In this document: positions 16,439 through 25,930 of the stretch, piece by piece
Layout: each line of letters begins with the position of its first letter
Numbering within the stretch: position 1 is the first letter of the stretch
DNA from: Maribacter zhoushanensis
Lineage (GTDB): Bacteria; Bacteroidota; Bacteroidia; Flavobacteriales; Flavobacteriaceae
Length of the DNA stretch: 64,000 nucleotides
Assembly (NCBI RefSeq): GCF_029350975.1
Contig: NZ_JARKMR010000003.1
Span: 517,869 to 581,868, forward strand
Direction of reading: 5' to 3'
Notes under the pieces: model-generated
What the model was told of the DNA's origin: nothing
The model's input: only the letters and a program-made list of their open reading frames with translations
Database searches by the model: none
Position numbers and translations under genes: made by a program

Positions 16439-17509
16439 ATGAAAAAATTAATAAATAAAATACCTGACGTTATTACCGAGCAAATGCAGGGAATGTTGGC
16501 CGCTCATCCTGAAATTGAAATAAGCTTAGAACCAAAGTATATAAAACGAGCAAGTGCAACCCGCAAAGGCAAGGTTGCCATAATATCAGGTGGTGGTAGC
16601 GGTCATGAACCAATGCATGGTGGCTTTGTAGGAACTGGTATGTTAGATGCAGCATGCCCAGGAGAAGTTTTTACATCCCCTACTCCGGACCAAATGTATG
16701 AATGTGCAAAAGCAACACAAAACGAAGGTGGGGTATTGTTTTTGGTTAAAAACTATACCGGTGATATTATGAATTTTGAAATGGCAGCCGAGATGCTAAA
16801 TGCCGAAGGAATACAAACGCAAAACATTATTATTGATGATGATGTAGCAGTAAAAGACAGTTTATATACTGCTGGCAGACGCGGTGTTGGAACAACGGTC
16901 ATATTAGAAAAAATAGTAGGCGCAGCAGCTGAAGCTGGATATGACTTAAATAAGTGTGCTGATTTGGCTAGAAAAGTAAATTCCAGAGGAAGATCAATGG
17001 GTATGGCTTTAACATCATGTATCGTACCTGCAGCCGGAAAACCAAATTTTGATATCGATGAAGATGAAATTGAAATAGGTGTTGGCATACATGGAGAGCC
17101 AGGTAGAAAAAGAATTTCCCATACTACTGCCGATGAAATCACACAGATGCTAACTACCGCAATTTTAGAAGACAAAGACTATTCCCGAATTTTAAGAGAG
17201 TGGAGCTTTTCAAATAATGGATGGGAAGAAAAGGAACTCACAAGTGATGCTTTCAAATCCGGAGATCAGATGATAGCTTTAGTCAATGGTATGGGGAGCA
17301 CTCCTATTTCTGAATTATATACTGTTTATCGTAAATTGCACGAGATCTGTAGTGCGAAAAAAATTACGTTAGCAAGAAATCTAGTGGGGTCTTATATCAC
17401 AGCATTAGACATGCAAGGATGTTCTGTAACATTGGTAAGAGCTGATGATGAGATTCTTAAATTTTGGGATGCCCCAGTATTAACCCCCGGACTTCGTTGG
17501 GGAGTGTAG
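16439..17509 (+). CDS. dhaK: PTS-dependent dihydroxyacetone kinase, DhaK subunit
   Basis: Binds dihydroxyacetone (DHA) and lets DhaL-ADP transfer phosphate to it, giving DHAP. The 356-residue length equals that of E. coli DhaK, and the key residues fall at the same numbers: His56 (GGGSGHEPMHGGFVG), Asp109 (VKNYTGDIMNFEMA) and His218 (GVGIHGEPGRKR), which forms the covalent hemiaminal with DHA. Single-domain DhaK, with separate dhaL and dhaM genes downstream, shows that this is the PEP-dependent form. dhaK-dhaL-dhaM are tightly packed (33 bp, then 1 bp). It acts in the cytoplasm. Confidence 0.97.
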   Translation: MKKLINKIPDVITEQMQGMLAAHPEIEISLEPKYIKRASATRKGKVAIISGGGSGHEPMHGGFVGTGMLDAACPGEVFTSPTPDQMYECAKATQNEGGVLFLVKNYTGDIMNFEMAAEMLNAEGIQTQNIIIDDDVAVKDSLYTAGRRGVGTTVILEKIVGAAAEAGYDLNKCADLARKVNSRGRSMGMALTSCIVPAAGKPNFDIDEDEIEIGVGIHGEPGRKRISHTTADEITQMLTTAILEDKDYSRILREWSFSNNGWEEKELTSDAFKSGDQMIALVNGMGSTPISELYTVYRKLHEICSAKKITLARNLVGSYITALDMQGCSVTLVRADDEILKFWDAPVLTPGLRWGV

Positions 17510-17542
17510 TAATAATTAAAAAATTCAAACCAACTAAAACAA

Positions 17543-18190
17543 ATGGAAACTATAAAGCAGGCTCAGGTTATTAATTGGCTGGAAAAAACAGCTCATGTGA
17601 TAGGAGAGAATAAAGACTATTTAACAAAACTTGATTCAGATATTGGCGACGCGGATCATGGTTTCAACATGGAACGGGGCTTTAATAAGGTCTTGGAAAA
17701 AATCAATGAACTTGCTGCAAGCGAAGACCTTCAGGCGGTTCTTAAAAATACTGGAATGACTTTACTCTCTAGTATAGGAGGAGCTTCCGGACCGCTTTAT
17801 GGTAGTTTCTTTTTGCAAGCTGCACTTCCACTTGAAGGTAAAACGGAGTTGACTGTTGAAGATTTAGCAAACAGTTTTGGAAAAGGAGTTGACGGAATCA
17901 AAGCACGAGGCAGAGCGTCTAAAGGAGAAAAAACCATGATAGATACATTGGAGCCAGCAATTGATGCTTTACTTCTATCGGTTAAGAATAAAGATTCTAT
18001 TGAAACAGCTCTGAGCAATATGTTGGCTGCTGCTGAAGAAGGTATGAAGTTTACTATAGATATGATTGCAACAAAAGGTAGGGCAAGTTATCTTGGTGAC
18101 CGTAGTATTGGACATCAAGATCCTGGTGCAACTTCAAGCTTTCTAATCTTAAAGACGTTAAAGGAATCAATTATTCAACCCAATTCTTAA
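17543..18190 (+). CDS. dhaL: Dihydroxyacetone kinase, ADP-binding DhaL subunit
   Basis: A 215-residue helical-barrel subunit holding a bound ADP that is phosphorylated by DhaM and then donates phosphate to DHA on DhaK. The Mg-ADP site is visible as LDSDIGDADHGFNM (Asp31, Asp36, Asp38), followed by SSIGGASGPLYGSFFL, GVDGIKARGRASKGEKTMIDTLEP and the C-terminal TKGRASYLGDRSIGHQDPGA. The length is normal. The stop is one base before the dhaM ATG, so translation is likely coupled. Confidence 0.96.
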   Translation: METIKQAQVINWLEKTAHVIGENKDYLTKLDSDIGDADHGFNMERGFNKVLEKINELAASEDLQAVLKNTGMTLLSSIGGASGPLYGSFFLQAALPLEGKTELTVEDLANSFGKGVDGIKARGRASKGEKTMIDTLEPAIDALLLSVKNKDSIETALSNMLAAAEEGMKFTIDMIATKGRASYLGDRSIGHQDPGATSSFLILKTLKESIIQPNS

Positions 18191-18191
18191 T

Positions 18192-20684
18192 ATGGTAGGA
18201 ATAGTAATTGTATCCCACAGTAAAAAACTTGCAGAAGGAGTTAAAGAGCTTGCGGAGCAAATGTCGCAGGGTAAGGTAAAAATTTTTGCTGCTGGAGGAT
18301 TAAATGATGAAGTAGGTTCAATAGGTACAGATCCATTCGTAATCAAGGAAGCTATAGAAATGGCCGATTCTGAAGACGGGGTTTTAGTGTTAATGGATAT
18401 TGGTAGTGCCGTTATGAATGCAGAGATGGCGACCGAGTTGCTGTCAGAAAATCTAAAAGAAAAAGTACTCCTATGTGAAGCCCCATTGGTAGAGGGCGCA
18501 ATTGCCGCTGCCGCTCAAGCGATGTCCGGTTTTAAGCTAGAAAACGTTGCAATGGAAGCCAGAAATGGTCTTTTGGGAAAAGCCACCTTATTGGGTGCCG
18601 CCCCTCCTACTGGTTTAAATGGTCATAGCGAGGTTGAAACTACCGGAAGAGAAATAAAAATAGAAGTCCCCAATAAGTTGGGATTGCATGCGCGACCATC
18701 TGTTCGATTAGTTGAATTGGTTAATCGTTTTGATAATGAGGTAAGTGTAGCAGTCAATAATGGAAGTTTTGTATCTGCTACAAGCATTAGTCAAGTTGGA
18801 ACACTTGGCGCTATGCAAGGTGATACCCTAGTTTTTAAAGTTCGAGGGAACCAGTTTTCAGAACTGGAAAGAACATTGAAAGAGTTCTCCTTAAACAACT
18901 TTGGAGATTCCAAAGAACTCAAAACACCCAAGGCGAAGACTAAAAAAGTTGAAATCTCAACAACATCAAATTTGGTTAAAGGCGGTGCTATTCTTGGAAT
19001 TGGAGTTTCTAAGGGAATAGCTATTGCTCCTGCGAAGGTTCTTAGAAATGATAACATAACCGTAGAAAAGACAGAAATAGTAAATACCATAGAAGAAATA
19101 GGCAAACTCAAAGGTGCAATCAGCAAAGTCTTAAATGAAGTGGAGGCCATTCAACATAAGACAATGGTTCTTTTTGGGCAAGAGGATGCAGAGATTTTCA
19201 ACTTTCATTTACTACTATTAAATGACAAGGATAAAATATCTGAAGTCGAGAATTTAATTGAGAAAGATTATTATTCAGCAGCATATTCATGGTACAAAGT
19301 ATTCACTGGTTTGGAACAAAAATACCTAAAAATTGATGACATCTATTTACGCGAAAGAGCATCAGATGTCGTAGAAATTCGTAACAAAGTGGTTGACGAA
19401 CTCTTGGATTCAAAACAAATGGAATTAATTCTAGATGAGCCAAGTATTCTGGTAGTAGACGAGATTGGCCCTGCACAAACCTTGAGTTTAGACACTAGTA
19501 AAGTCCTTGGTATTGTATCACAAATCGGAGGAGAAACTTCACATGCTACCATTTTGGCTAGGTCTCTAGGAATTCCAGCTATTACAGGTTTGAATGGCAA
19601 AATTGATGCAATAAAAGACAATTTTCTAATTGCGATAGATGGTAGTACAGGAGAGATATGGTCTGAGAAAGATTATCCCGAAATGATTGTACAGCTGCAA
19701 GCAAAGAAAGAGGTAGAGGAAAAAATTAAAAAAGAACGCTTTTCAAAGGCAAAATTATCCGCCAACAGTTCAGATGGCGAGACTTTCAAGGTGCTTGCCA
19801 ACATCAGCAGCCCTAAAGAAGCTAAAATAGCATATGACAATGGTGCGGACGGAATTGGCTTATATAGAACCGAGTTTCTATATATGGATCAAGAGACTCC
19901 TCCTACTGAAGATGAGCAATATGCAGTTTATAAGGAGGTTTGTGAAAATATGAAAGGCTTGCCGATAACCATTAGAACTTTAGATGTTGGTGGGGACAAG
20001 CCGATTCCGTACTTGGGAATTCCTCATGAGGACAATCCATTTTTAGGACTTCGCGGTATTAGATATTGTTTACAAAATCAAGAAATTTTCAAAACTCAAC
20101 TTAGGGCTTTATGTAGAATTTCCGCCGACTATGATATTGGTATTATGTATCCAATGGTAGGAATGGTTGAGGAAGTTTTAGAAGCTAATGCAATACTTGA
20201 AGAGGTAAGGGAAGATTTAAAAAGAGATGGCATCCCATTTTCAGATGACATGAAGGTTGGTATCATGGTTGAAGTGCCATCAGTTGCCTTTATTTTGCCA
20301 TTGTTAGCCGAAGAACTAGATTTCATAAGCATTGGAACTAATGACCTTACACAATATCTTCTTGCGATGGATCGCGAAAACTCAGGTATTTCAAAACATT
20401 ATAGTGCTTTGCATCCTGCCGTATTATTAGCTTTAAGGGTTATCCTAGATGAAGCAAATAGATTAGGAATAGAAGTGAGTCTATGTGGTGAGTTAGCCAT
20501 GAATCCCCAGGCCACAAATTTATTGAGTGCTTTAGGTTTAAGGAGGTATAGTATGTCTGGACCTGCAATTCCCAGAATGAAGGATACCATCAGAAATATG
20601 AATGTTGGCCAAATCAAGTATCTCTGCAAAAAATTAGATACTTGGAGAACTCTTGATTCAGTAAAAAGCGCTCTAAATATTTGA
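18192..20684 (+). CDS. dhaM: DhaM-HPr-Enzyme I fusion phosphotransferase
   Basis: An 830-residue fusion that carries phosphate from PEP to DhaL. Residues 1-125 are the EIIA-Man-like DhaM domain with His9 (IVIVSHSKKLAEG); 153-235 are HPr with His166 (NKLGLHARPSVRLVE); about 265-825 are Enzyme I with His451 (GGETSHATILARSLGIPAITG), the PEP-binding barrel (GADGIGLYRTEFLYM, TIRTLDVGGDKPIPY) and the catalytic Cys motif VSLCGELAMNP near the end. Unlike E. coli DhaM, whose Enzyme I part is truncated, this Enzyme I looks full length, so the relay PEP-EI-HPr-DhaM is complete in one chain. It follows dhaL with a one-base gap. Confidence 0.95.
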   Translation: MVGIVIVSHSKKLAEGVKELAEQMSQGKVKIFAAGGLNDEVGSIGTDPFVIKEAIEMADSEDGVLVLMDIGSAVMNAEMATELLSENLKEKVLLCEAPLVEGAIAAAAQAMSGFKLENVAMEARNGLLGKATLLGAAPPTGLNGHSEVETTGREIKIEVPNKLGLHARPSVRLVELVNRFDNEVSVAVNNGSFVSATSISQVGTLGAMQGDTLVFKVRGNQFSELERTLKEFSLNNFGDSKELKTPKAKTKKVEISTTSNLVKGGAILGIGVSKGIAIAPAKVLRNDNITVEKTEIVNTIEEIGKLKGAISKVLNEVEAIQHKTMVLFGQEDAEIFNFHLLLLNDKDKISEVENLIEKDYYSAAYSWYKVFTGLEQKYLKIDDIYLRERASDVVEIRNKVVDELLDSKQMELILDEPSILVVDEIGPAQTLSLDTSKVLGIVSQIGGETSHATILARSLGIPAITGLNGKIDAIKDNFLIAIDGSTGEIWSEKDYPEMIVQLQAKKEVEEKIKKERFSKAKLSANSSDGETFKVLANISSPKEAKIAYDNGADGIGLYRTEFLYMDQETPPTEDEQYAVYKEVCENMKGLPITIRTLDVGGDKPIPYLGIPHEDNPFLGLRGIRYCLQNQEIFKTQLRALCRISADYDIGIMYPMVGMVEEVLEANAILEEVREDLKRDGIPFSDDMKVGIMVEVPSVAFILPLLAEELDFISIGTNDLTQYLLAMDRENSGISKHYSALHPAVLLALRVILDEANRLGIEVSLCGELAMNPQATNLLSALGLRRYSMSGPAIPRMKDTIRNMNVGQIKYLCKKLDTWRTLDSVKSALNI

Positions 20685-21028
20685 CTAAAAAATAAGGGAT
20701 ACCTCATGCAACAGAAGCATTGAGCCATTTTGAATAAAAATAGTGAAAGACAAAAATAAACACTCTCTTTTCAACATTATCTTCTATATAAATCTCTAAC
20801 TATTAGATATTTATAATTTATTCTGAGATTTAATTAATTTACACTAGGTAGTCTACGGTCTTATTTTATCAGTTGGTTAATATTAATTCCGCAAATAAGT
20901 CCTTAAAAAAATACCGTTCTCCCATTTTACAGCCTTAAAAACTCAATAACGATACTATTTGAGCCAAATAGAACATTTTTTAGAGAGATTTATCGATATA
21001 TTTATCTAGTTAAATTTTTGACAAAATA
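20685..21028. promoter_or_regulatory. Intergenic region between dhaM and AraC gene
   Basis: A 344-bp AT-rich region with no ORF or RNA that I can support. It should contain the promoter of the AraC regulator. No clear terminator was found after dhaM. Confidence 0.4.
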
Positions 21029-21910
21029 ATGATTGACGAGGAATTACAAAGCTATTTTGAAAAGGCCGATGAGTATCAGGTTTTAGAGACCGACCAACAG
21101 TTATTGGTGCAATATTCGGTTACTGATTCCAAAGAGCGGGATAGGTTCTTCATCAGAGAACATATGTTAATGTTTGTACTGGAAGGAAACCAAGGAGTGG
21201 TAACGCCAAATTACTTTTACAAATTAGAAGCAGGAGAAGCGATTTTCGTTAAAAAAGGGTCCATCATTATTTGCGAAAAACTATTACACGGGAACAAATT
21301 GGAATGTCTTCTGGTTTTCTTGAACGATGATTTTTTAAAAAACTTCATCTATAAGCATAAACAAATGATAGCACCTTCTGAACTATTAGATGTGAAATCG
21401 CTAGGGGCATATCAGTTTTTTATGGATAAATGGATGAGCATTTACATTGATTCCGTAATGTCTTATTTTGAGCTTTCTACTTCCTCTCCTGTAAAGGAAT
21501 TAATATCCCACAAGTTTGAAGAGCTCTTACTAATGCTTATCTCTGGCCAAGAACGAAGTTATTTTATGAGTTTTCTTCGTGAATGCCTCGTAGAAGAGCA
21601 ATCTTCTTTAGATAATGTGGTGAAGACAAATATGTACACCAGCCTTAACGTAGACCACTTGGCTTATTTGTCGAATTTAAGCCTTTCTCAATTTAAGCGA
21701 GAGTTCAGAAAAAAGTATAAAGATTCTCCAGCGCATTGGTTAAGGGAGAAAAGACTTGAATACGCTGCCCATTTACTGATGACTACTAGCAAAAATATTA
21801 ACGAAATCTGTTACGAATCAGGATTTAACAATACTTCTCACTTTTGCCGTGTCTTTCATGAGAACTATTCTTTATCTCCTTTGAAATTCAGGCAGAAAAT
21901 TCCTGTTTAA
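21029..21910 (+). CDS. AraC-family transcriptional regulator of the DHA module
   Basis: A 293-residue protein with an N-terminal cupin-like effector domain (LMFVLEGNQGVVTPNYFYKLEAGE, residues about 40-110) and a C-terminal AraC domain: LNVDHLAYLSNLSLSQFKREFRKKYKDSPAHWL, then ICYESGFNNTSHFCRVFHENYSLSPLKF. It lies between dhaM and the second DHA kinase, all on the same strand, so it is the natural candidate for the module's activator, perhaps responding to DHA or a phosphorylated product. This is inferred from position. Confidence 0.85.
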   Translation: MIDEELQSYFEKADEYQVLETDQQLLVQYSVTDSKERDRFFIREHMLMFVLEGNQGVVTPNYFYKLEAGEAIFVKKGSIIICEKLLHGNKLECLLVFLNDDFLKNFIYKHKQMIAPSELLDVKSLGAYQFFMDKWMSIYIDSVMSYFELSTSSPVKELISHKFEELLLMLISGQERSYFMSFLRECLVEEQSSLDNVVKTNMYTSLNVDHLAYLSNLSLSQFKREFRKKYKDSPAHWLREKRLEYAAHLLMTTSKNINEICYESGFNNTSHFCRVFHENYSLSPLKFRQKIPV

Positions 21911-21963
21911 TTTTTCAAAAAAAACCACTATGAGAAGATAATAAACAGGATATAAAATAGCAT

Positions 21964-21997
21964 ACAGGTTCAGTCTTTGTTCTTATTCAGAACCTGT
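21964..21997 (+). terminator. Hairpin downstream of AraC gene
   Basis: A perfect 8-bp stem ACAGGTTC / GAACCTGT with an 18-nt loop, 53 bp after the AraC stop and 89 bp before the DHA kinase start. A T-run only follows after about 20 bases, so it may equally be an operator or a leader structure of the kinase gene. Confidence 0.4.
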
Positions 21998-22085
21998 GAA
22001 ATCAAGAACATTTTACATTTTTTTAAAGCTGATATTCATCGGCCAGGTACTCTATTTTCTATAATTAACTTAAAAATTTTAACTT

Positions 22086-23735
22086 ATGAAACGATTTTTT
22101 AATGATTCAACAACAGTAGTCACCCAAGCCATTGATGGTCTTTTAAGCCTAGATGGTAACGGTAATCTAACACGAGCAGATGGATTTCCCTCACGGAAAT
22201 TCGTCGTTCGAAGTGATTGGGACAAATCAAAGGTAGCCATAGTCTCAGGTGGAGGAGCAGGACATGAACCTGCCCATATTGGCTTTATTGGTAAAGGAAT
22301 GTTAACAGCGGCCATCTCCGGTGAAGTCTTTGCTTCACCAAGCGTGGAAGCGGTTTTGGCTTGTATTTTACAGGTGACAGGCGACGCAGGTTGCCTACTA
22401 ATTGTTAAGAACTATACCGGTGATCGATTAAACTTTGGGCTCGCCGCAGAACGGGCAAAAAAATTGGGTAAAAAAGTAGAAATGGTAGTTGTATCTGACG
22501 ACATTGCCCTTGCAGATGCAGCTCAACCCAGAGGCGTTGCCGGTACTCTTTTTGTTCATAAAATTGCTGGTTACCTATCTGAAAAAGGTGAAACACTTGA
22601 GACTATCAAGGAGAAAGCCGATGAGACCGCTAAAAATAGTATGTCTTTAGGACTCGCAATTTCCACTTGTGCGCTTCCAGGAACGGAAATCGACACAATA
22701 ACCATTTCTCCTGAACTAGGACTGGGTATACATGGAGAACCTGGTTTAGAGAAAATAGAATTTAAAAATGGTAAGGAAGCCGTGCTTTTGGTTCTTTCGA
22801 GGTTGTTCGCCAATACTGATCCAAAAGGGAGCTATGCCATTATTATAAACAACTTGGGATCGGTTACACCTCTTGAAATGTCAATTATTGCAAATGAAGT
22901 CTTGCTATCAAGTTATGCCGATCAGATAAAACTAGTTGTCGGTCCTGCGGGATTAATGACTTCTTTGAACATGTATGGCTTCAGCTTTTCCCTTTTGCCA
23001 TTGACACCTGACGTAGAAATAATGCTAAAGGAACCAGTTGAACCCCGTGAATGGCCAGCTGTTGTAGTTCCGAAAAAGCCAAGCATATTCAAAATTGACC
23101 ATTTGAGTTTAAGGAGAGAATTCAAGCCAAGTAAGAACCCTAAAACCCAAGATTTCCTTCAAACTATCTGTTCTGCACTACTACATGCGGAAAACCATTT
23201 AAATGAGCTTGACAAAAAGGTCGGCGATGGTGATACTGGAACTACGTTTGCAGCTGGGGCAACAGGCATTATGGAATTACTTGAATCTAACAGCCTTCCT
23301 TTGAACGAGCCAGGCGACCTTTTCGTAGCAATTGGTGAACTTTTAGCAAGTCATATGGGCGGATCAAGTGGCGTATTGGCATCTATTATGTTTACAAATG
23401 CAGGAGCATGTTTATCAAAGGGGAATGACTTACAAACATCGCTCAATTCAGGAGTAAAAATGATGATGAAATATGGAGGGGCAAAATTAGGCTCACGCAC
23501 TATGCTTGACGCTTTAATACCCGCAATTGATAAGCTAAAATCAAGAGATTTGAGAGCCGCTTCTCTTGCGGCACGCGAAGGCGCGGATTCAACTGCCAAA
23601 ATGAACAAGGCGGATTCAGGTAGGTCATCTTATCTAAGAGCTGAAAGTCTTCAAGATGTTGTTGACCCAGGAGCTGAGGCCATTGCAATTATTTTTCAAT
23701 CTATTGAATCAAAAGCAAATTATAAAAGTCTGTAA
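22086..23735 (+). CDS. Single-chain dihydroxyacetone kinase (DhaK-DhaL fusion, ATP type)
   Basis: A 549-residue fusion. Residues 1-330 are a DhaK domain with His60 (SGGGAGHEPAHIGFIG), Asp113 (VKNYTGDRLNFG) and the DHA-binding His216 (LGIHGEPGLEK). Residues about 355-549 are a DhaL domain with the nucleotide site KKVGDGDTGTTFAAGATG, GGSSGVLASIMFTNAG and a C-terminal SGRSSYLRAESLQDVVDPGA. Fusion of both domains in one chain is the layout of ATP-dependent DHA kinases, which use exchangeable ATP and no DhaM. It follows the AraC gene and precedes FBPase on the same strand. The element thus carries two routes to DHAP. A related triose or C4 sugar is a possible alternative substrate. Confidence 0.92.
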   Translation: MKRFFNDSTTVVTQAIDGLLSLDGNGNLTRADGFPSRKFVVRSDWDKSKVAIVSGGGAGHEPAHIGFIGKGMLTAAISGEVFASPSVEAVLACILQVTGDAGCLLIVKNYTGDRLNFGLAAERAKKLGKKVEMVVVSDDIALADAAQPRGVAGTLFVHKIAGYLSEKGETLETIKEKADETAKNSMSLGLAISTCALPGTEIDTITISPELGLGIHGEPGLEKIEFKNGKEAVLLVLSRLFANTDPKGSYAIIINNLGSVTPLEMSIIANEVLLSSYADQIKLVVGPAGLMTSLNMYGFSFSLLPLTPDVEIMLKEPVEPREWPAVVVPKKPSIFKIDHLSLRREFKPSKNPKTQDFLQTICSALLHAENHLNELDKKVGDGDTGTTFAAGATGIMELLESNSLPLNEPGDLFVAIGELLASHMGGSSGVLASIMFTNAGACLSKGNDLQTSLNSGVKMMMKYGGAKLGSRTMLDALIPAIDKLKSRDLRAASLAAREGADSTAKMNKADSGRSSYLRAESLQDVVDPGAEAIAIIFQSIESKANYKSL

Positions 23736-23747
23736 CTAGCCATTAGC

Positions 23748-23797
23748 AAAAAAGATTGTTTGCATCGAATAACCAATTTGATGCAACAGTCTTTTTT
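23748..23797 (+). terminator. Rho-independent terminator
   Basis: A long stem (23748-23766 with 23780-23797, one bulge; AAAAAAGA at the base, GCATC/GATGC at the top), ending in a T-run, 12 bp after the DHA kinase stop. Confidence 0.85.
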
Positions 23798-23873
23798 GAA
23801 TGTTCAAAGTATCGAAGTCAGTATTTTATTTTGAATAAATCTATTAACACAAAAATCAATAATTCTCTAAAAT

Positions 23874-24887
23874 ATGATTAAAAATACTAGAACGCTCGGA
23901 GAGTTCATAATAAAACATCAACTGGCTTTCCCTTATTCAACTGGGGAACTTTCCAATTTAATAAACGGTATAAGGCTTGCGGCCAAAGTTGTAGGTCACG
24001 AGGTTAACAAAGCAGGATTGGTAGACATTTTAGGCTCCTACGGTGAAACTAATATTCAAGGTGAAAATCAACAGAAACTAGATGTTTTTGCAAATGAAAA
24101 ATTCATTCAAGCTTTGGATAACAGAGAAATTGTATGTGGGATTGCATCGGAGGAAGAGGAAGATTTCATCGCACTGAACAGTAGTGATAAGAAAAATAAC
24201 AACAAGTATGTCGTTTTGATAGACCCTTTGGATGGGTCGTCAAATATTGATGTTAATGTTTCCGTTGGAACAATATTTTCAATCTATCGAAGAATAAGTC
24301 CGATAGGAAGCCCAGTTCAGCTTGAAGATTTTCTCCAACCAGGAAAAAATCAGGTAGCTGCCGGTTATGTGGTATACGGCACATCTACGATGATTGTGTA
24401 TACTACCGGAGATGGGGTAAACGGTTTCACCTTAAATCCTGCAATTGGCTCTTTCTATTTATCGCATCCTAATATTAAGTTTCCCAAGAAAGGTAACATC
24501 TACTCTGTCAATGAGGGTAACTACGTTCACTTCCCTGAAGGGGTAAAAAAATATATCAAGTATTGTCAAAAGGAAGAAGAAGACCGTCCCTATACAGCTA
24601 GATATATAGGGTCTATGGTGTCGGATTTTCATAGAAACATGTTGAAGGGAGGTATTTATTTGTATCCTAATAGTGAAATCAGCAGAGATGGTAAGCTTCG
24701 ATTGTTATACGAATGCAATCCGATGGCATTCTTAGCGGAACAAGCAGGGGGAAAAGCCACTGACGGCAAAATAAGAATTATGGATATAGAACCAAAAGAA
24801 CTACATCAACGAGTACCATTCTATTGTGGAAGTATAGAAATGTTAGAAAAGTTGGAAGAGTTTATTTCTATTGAGAATAATAATTAA
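23874..24887 (+). CDS. fbp: Fructose-1,6-bisphosphatase, class I
   Basis: Hydrolyses fructose-1,6-bisphosphate to fructose-6-phosphate, the committed step of gluconeogenesis. The 337-residue length is typical. Visible motifs: the metal site SEEEEDFI, the signature [19 protein letters not shown], and the substrate-binding region [22 protein letters not shown] with the later [17 protein letters not shown]. It is a rare cargo gene for a mobile element. Next to two DHA kinases it suggests that DHAP is meant to be pulled upward through aldolase to hexose phosphate. It stands after a terminator and so probably has its own promoter. Confidence 0.96.
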   Translation: MIKNTRTLGEFIIKHQLAFPYSTGELSNLINGIRLAAKVVGHEVNKAGLVDILGSYGETNIQGENQQKLDVFANEKFIQALDNREIVCGIASEEEEDFIALNSSDKKNNNKYVVLIDPLDGSSNIDVNVSVGTIFSIYRRISPIGSPVQLEDFLQPGKNQVAAGYVVYGTSTMIVYTTGDGVNGFTLNPAIGSFYLSHPNIKFPKKGNIYSVNEGNYVHFPEGVKKYIKYCQKEEEDRPYTARYIGSMVSDFHRNMLKGGIYLYPNSEISRDGKLRLLYECNPMAFLAEQAGGKATDGKIRIMDIEPKELHQRVPFYCGSIEMLEKLEEFISIENNN

Positions 24888-24938
24888 AAATATGATTTGA
24901 TGAATATTTTAAGTTTTGTTAGTTTGGTTTGAGCATTT

Positions 24939-24963
24939 GAGGGTAGTCTATATGGCTATCCTC
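24939..24963 (+). terminator. Weak hairpin after fbp
   Basis: Stem GAGGGTAG / CTATCCTC with one G-T pair and a 9-nt loop, about 50 bp after the fbp stop; no proper T-run follows. A possible terminator only. Confidence 0.35.
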
Positions 24964-25060
24964 TCTTGCTTTCTGGCTAAATCCTAAATAAAATTTAAAA
25001 TTCTTAATACAAAACACCTAATCAACATAATCCTAGAATACGAACTTTAAATTAAGGGAT

Positions 25061-25888
25061 ATGTTATATTTTAAAATAATAGATGAGTTTCATGAGCATT
25101 TAAAAGAGATAAAAATAGGAACTTCAGCATTGTTAGATGAGTCTAATCTAACAATAGCCCTGTGCGCAAAAACTTTGGGCAAACTCAGTAGATATGTAGA
25201 TGAATATGGCTTTGAAAGCACCAAATCAGAAATAGAATTCTTCAAGACTATAAAAGTGATTCCAATGCAATATTTGATTTATTATATAGAGGTAAGATCT
25301 TGCGAATTGCGGATGCCAAAAATAGGAAGAGTGAGTAAGCTGGAATTTTTACAGAAACAAACCGAAAAGATAAATTCTTTCTTTGCAAAACATACTGAGT
25401 TTTTAATTTACCTAGATTCAAACTACGAATATTTAGATAAGAATTATTTTACTAGAAAACATCTTGATAAATCCCCGTTAGTCAAGAGTTATCCATATTA
25501 TAAAGACCCTAAATTTAACACTTCGCATGGCGAAATTTTAGCTAGATTACGTGGTTTGGGAATGTTTACTAACTACTTGAACGAAAAAATAAAAAAGTTT
25601 GGGCTCCTAGATACAAAAGATATTAATAATGCAGTGCTAAACTGGACAGGGAGTTATTCAAGTTTTGTAGAGCTAATCTATGGTTGCGAGGCAATGGGTT
25701 ACTTTAACAACGGCAATATAACAATTACGGAAATTATAGAAGTTCTGGGAGATTTTCTTAGTATTAAAAGGGGTAATCCATCAAGAACCTATAATGAGAT
25801 TAAAAACCGCAAAAATTCGCGTATTAAATTTTTCAATGAAGCCGGTCAAAAACTTCTAAATAAGATGGATAAAGAGGATGGAGTATAA
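25061..25888 (+). CDS. RteC-family protein
   Basis: A 275-residue all-alpha protein resembling RteC, the regulator that controls excision of tetracycline-resistance conjugative transposons in Bacteroides. Recognised by the overall layout: an N-terminal helical region (FKIIDEFHEHLKEIK), IPMQYLIYYIEVRSCELRMPK, YLDSNYEYLDKNYFTRKH and a C-terminal half that looks HTH-like (LVELIYGCEAMGYFNNGNI). There is no signal peptide. In many Bacteroidetes elements rteC lies near mobilisation genes; here its neighbours are YciI/HxlR cargo and the RadC/SSB block. Its presence supports descent from a conjugative element. Confidence 0.85.
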   Translation: MLYFKIIDEFHEHLKEIKIGTSALLDESNLTIALCAKTLGKLSRYVDEYGFESTKSEIEFFKTIKVIPMQYLIYYIEVRSCELRMPKIGRVSKLEFLQKQTEKINSFFAKHTEFLIYLDSNYEYLDKNYFTRKHLDKSPLVKSYPYYKDPKFNTSHGEILARLRGLGMFTNYLNEKIKKFGLLDTKDINNAVLNWTGSYSSFVELIYGCEAMGYFNNGNITITEIIEVLGDFLSIKRGNPSRTYNEIKNRKNSRIKFFNEAGQKLLNKMDKEDGV

Positions 25889-25930
25889 AAGGACTCATTC
25901 TTGTTCCTTAACAAATTGTACGAATTAGTT

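Noticed and set aside
16753-17175. 140-aa minus-strand ORF inside dhaK
   Set aside because: Shadow frame of a gene with all catalytic residues in place.
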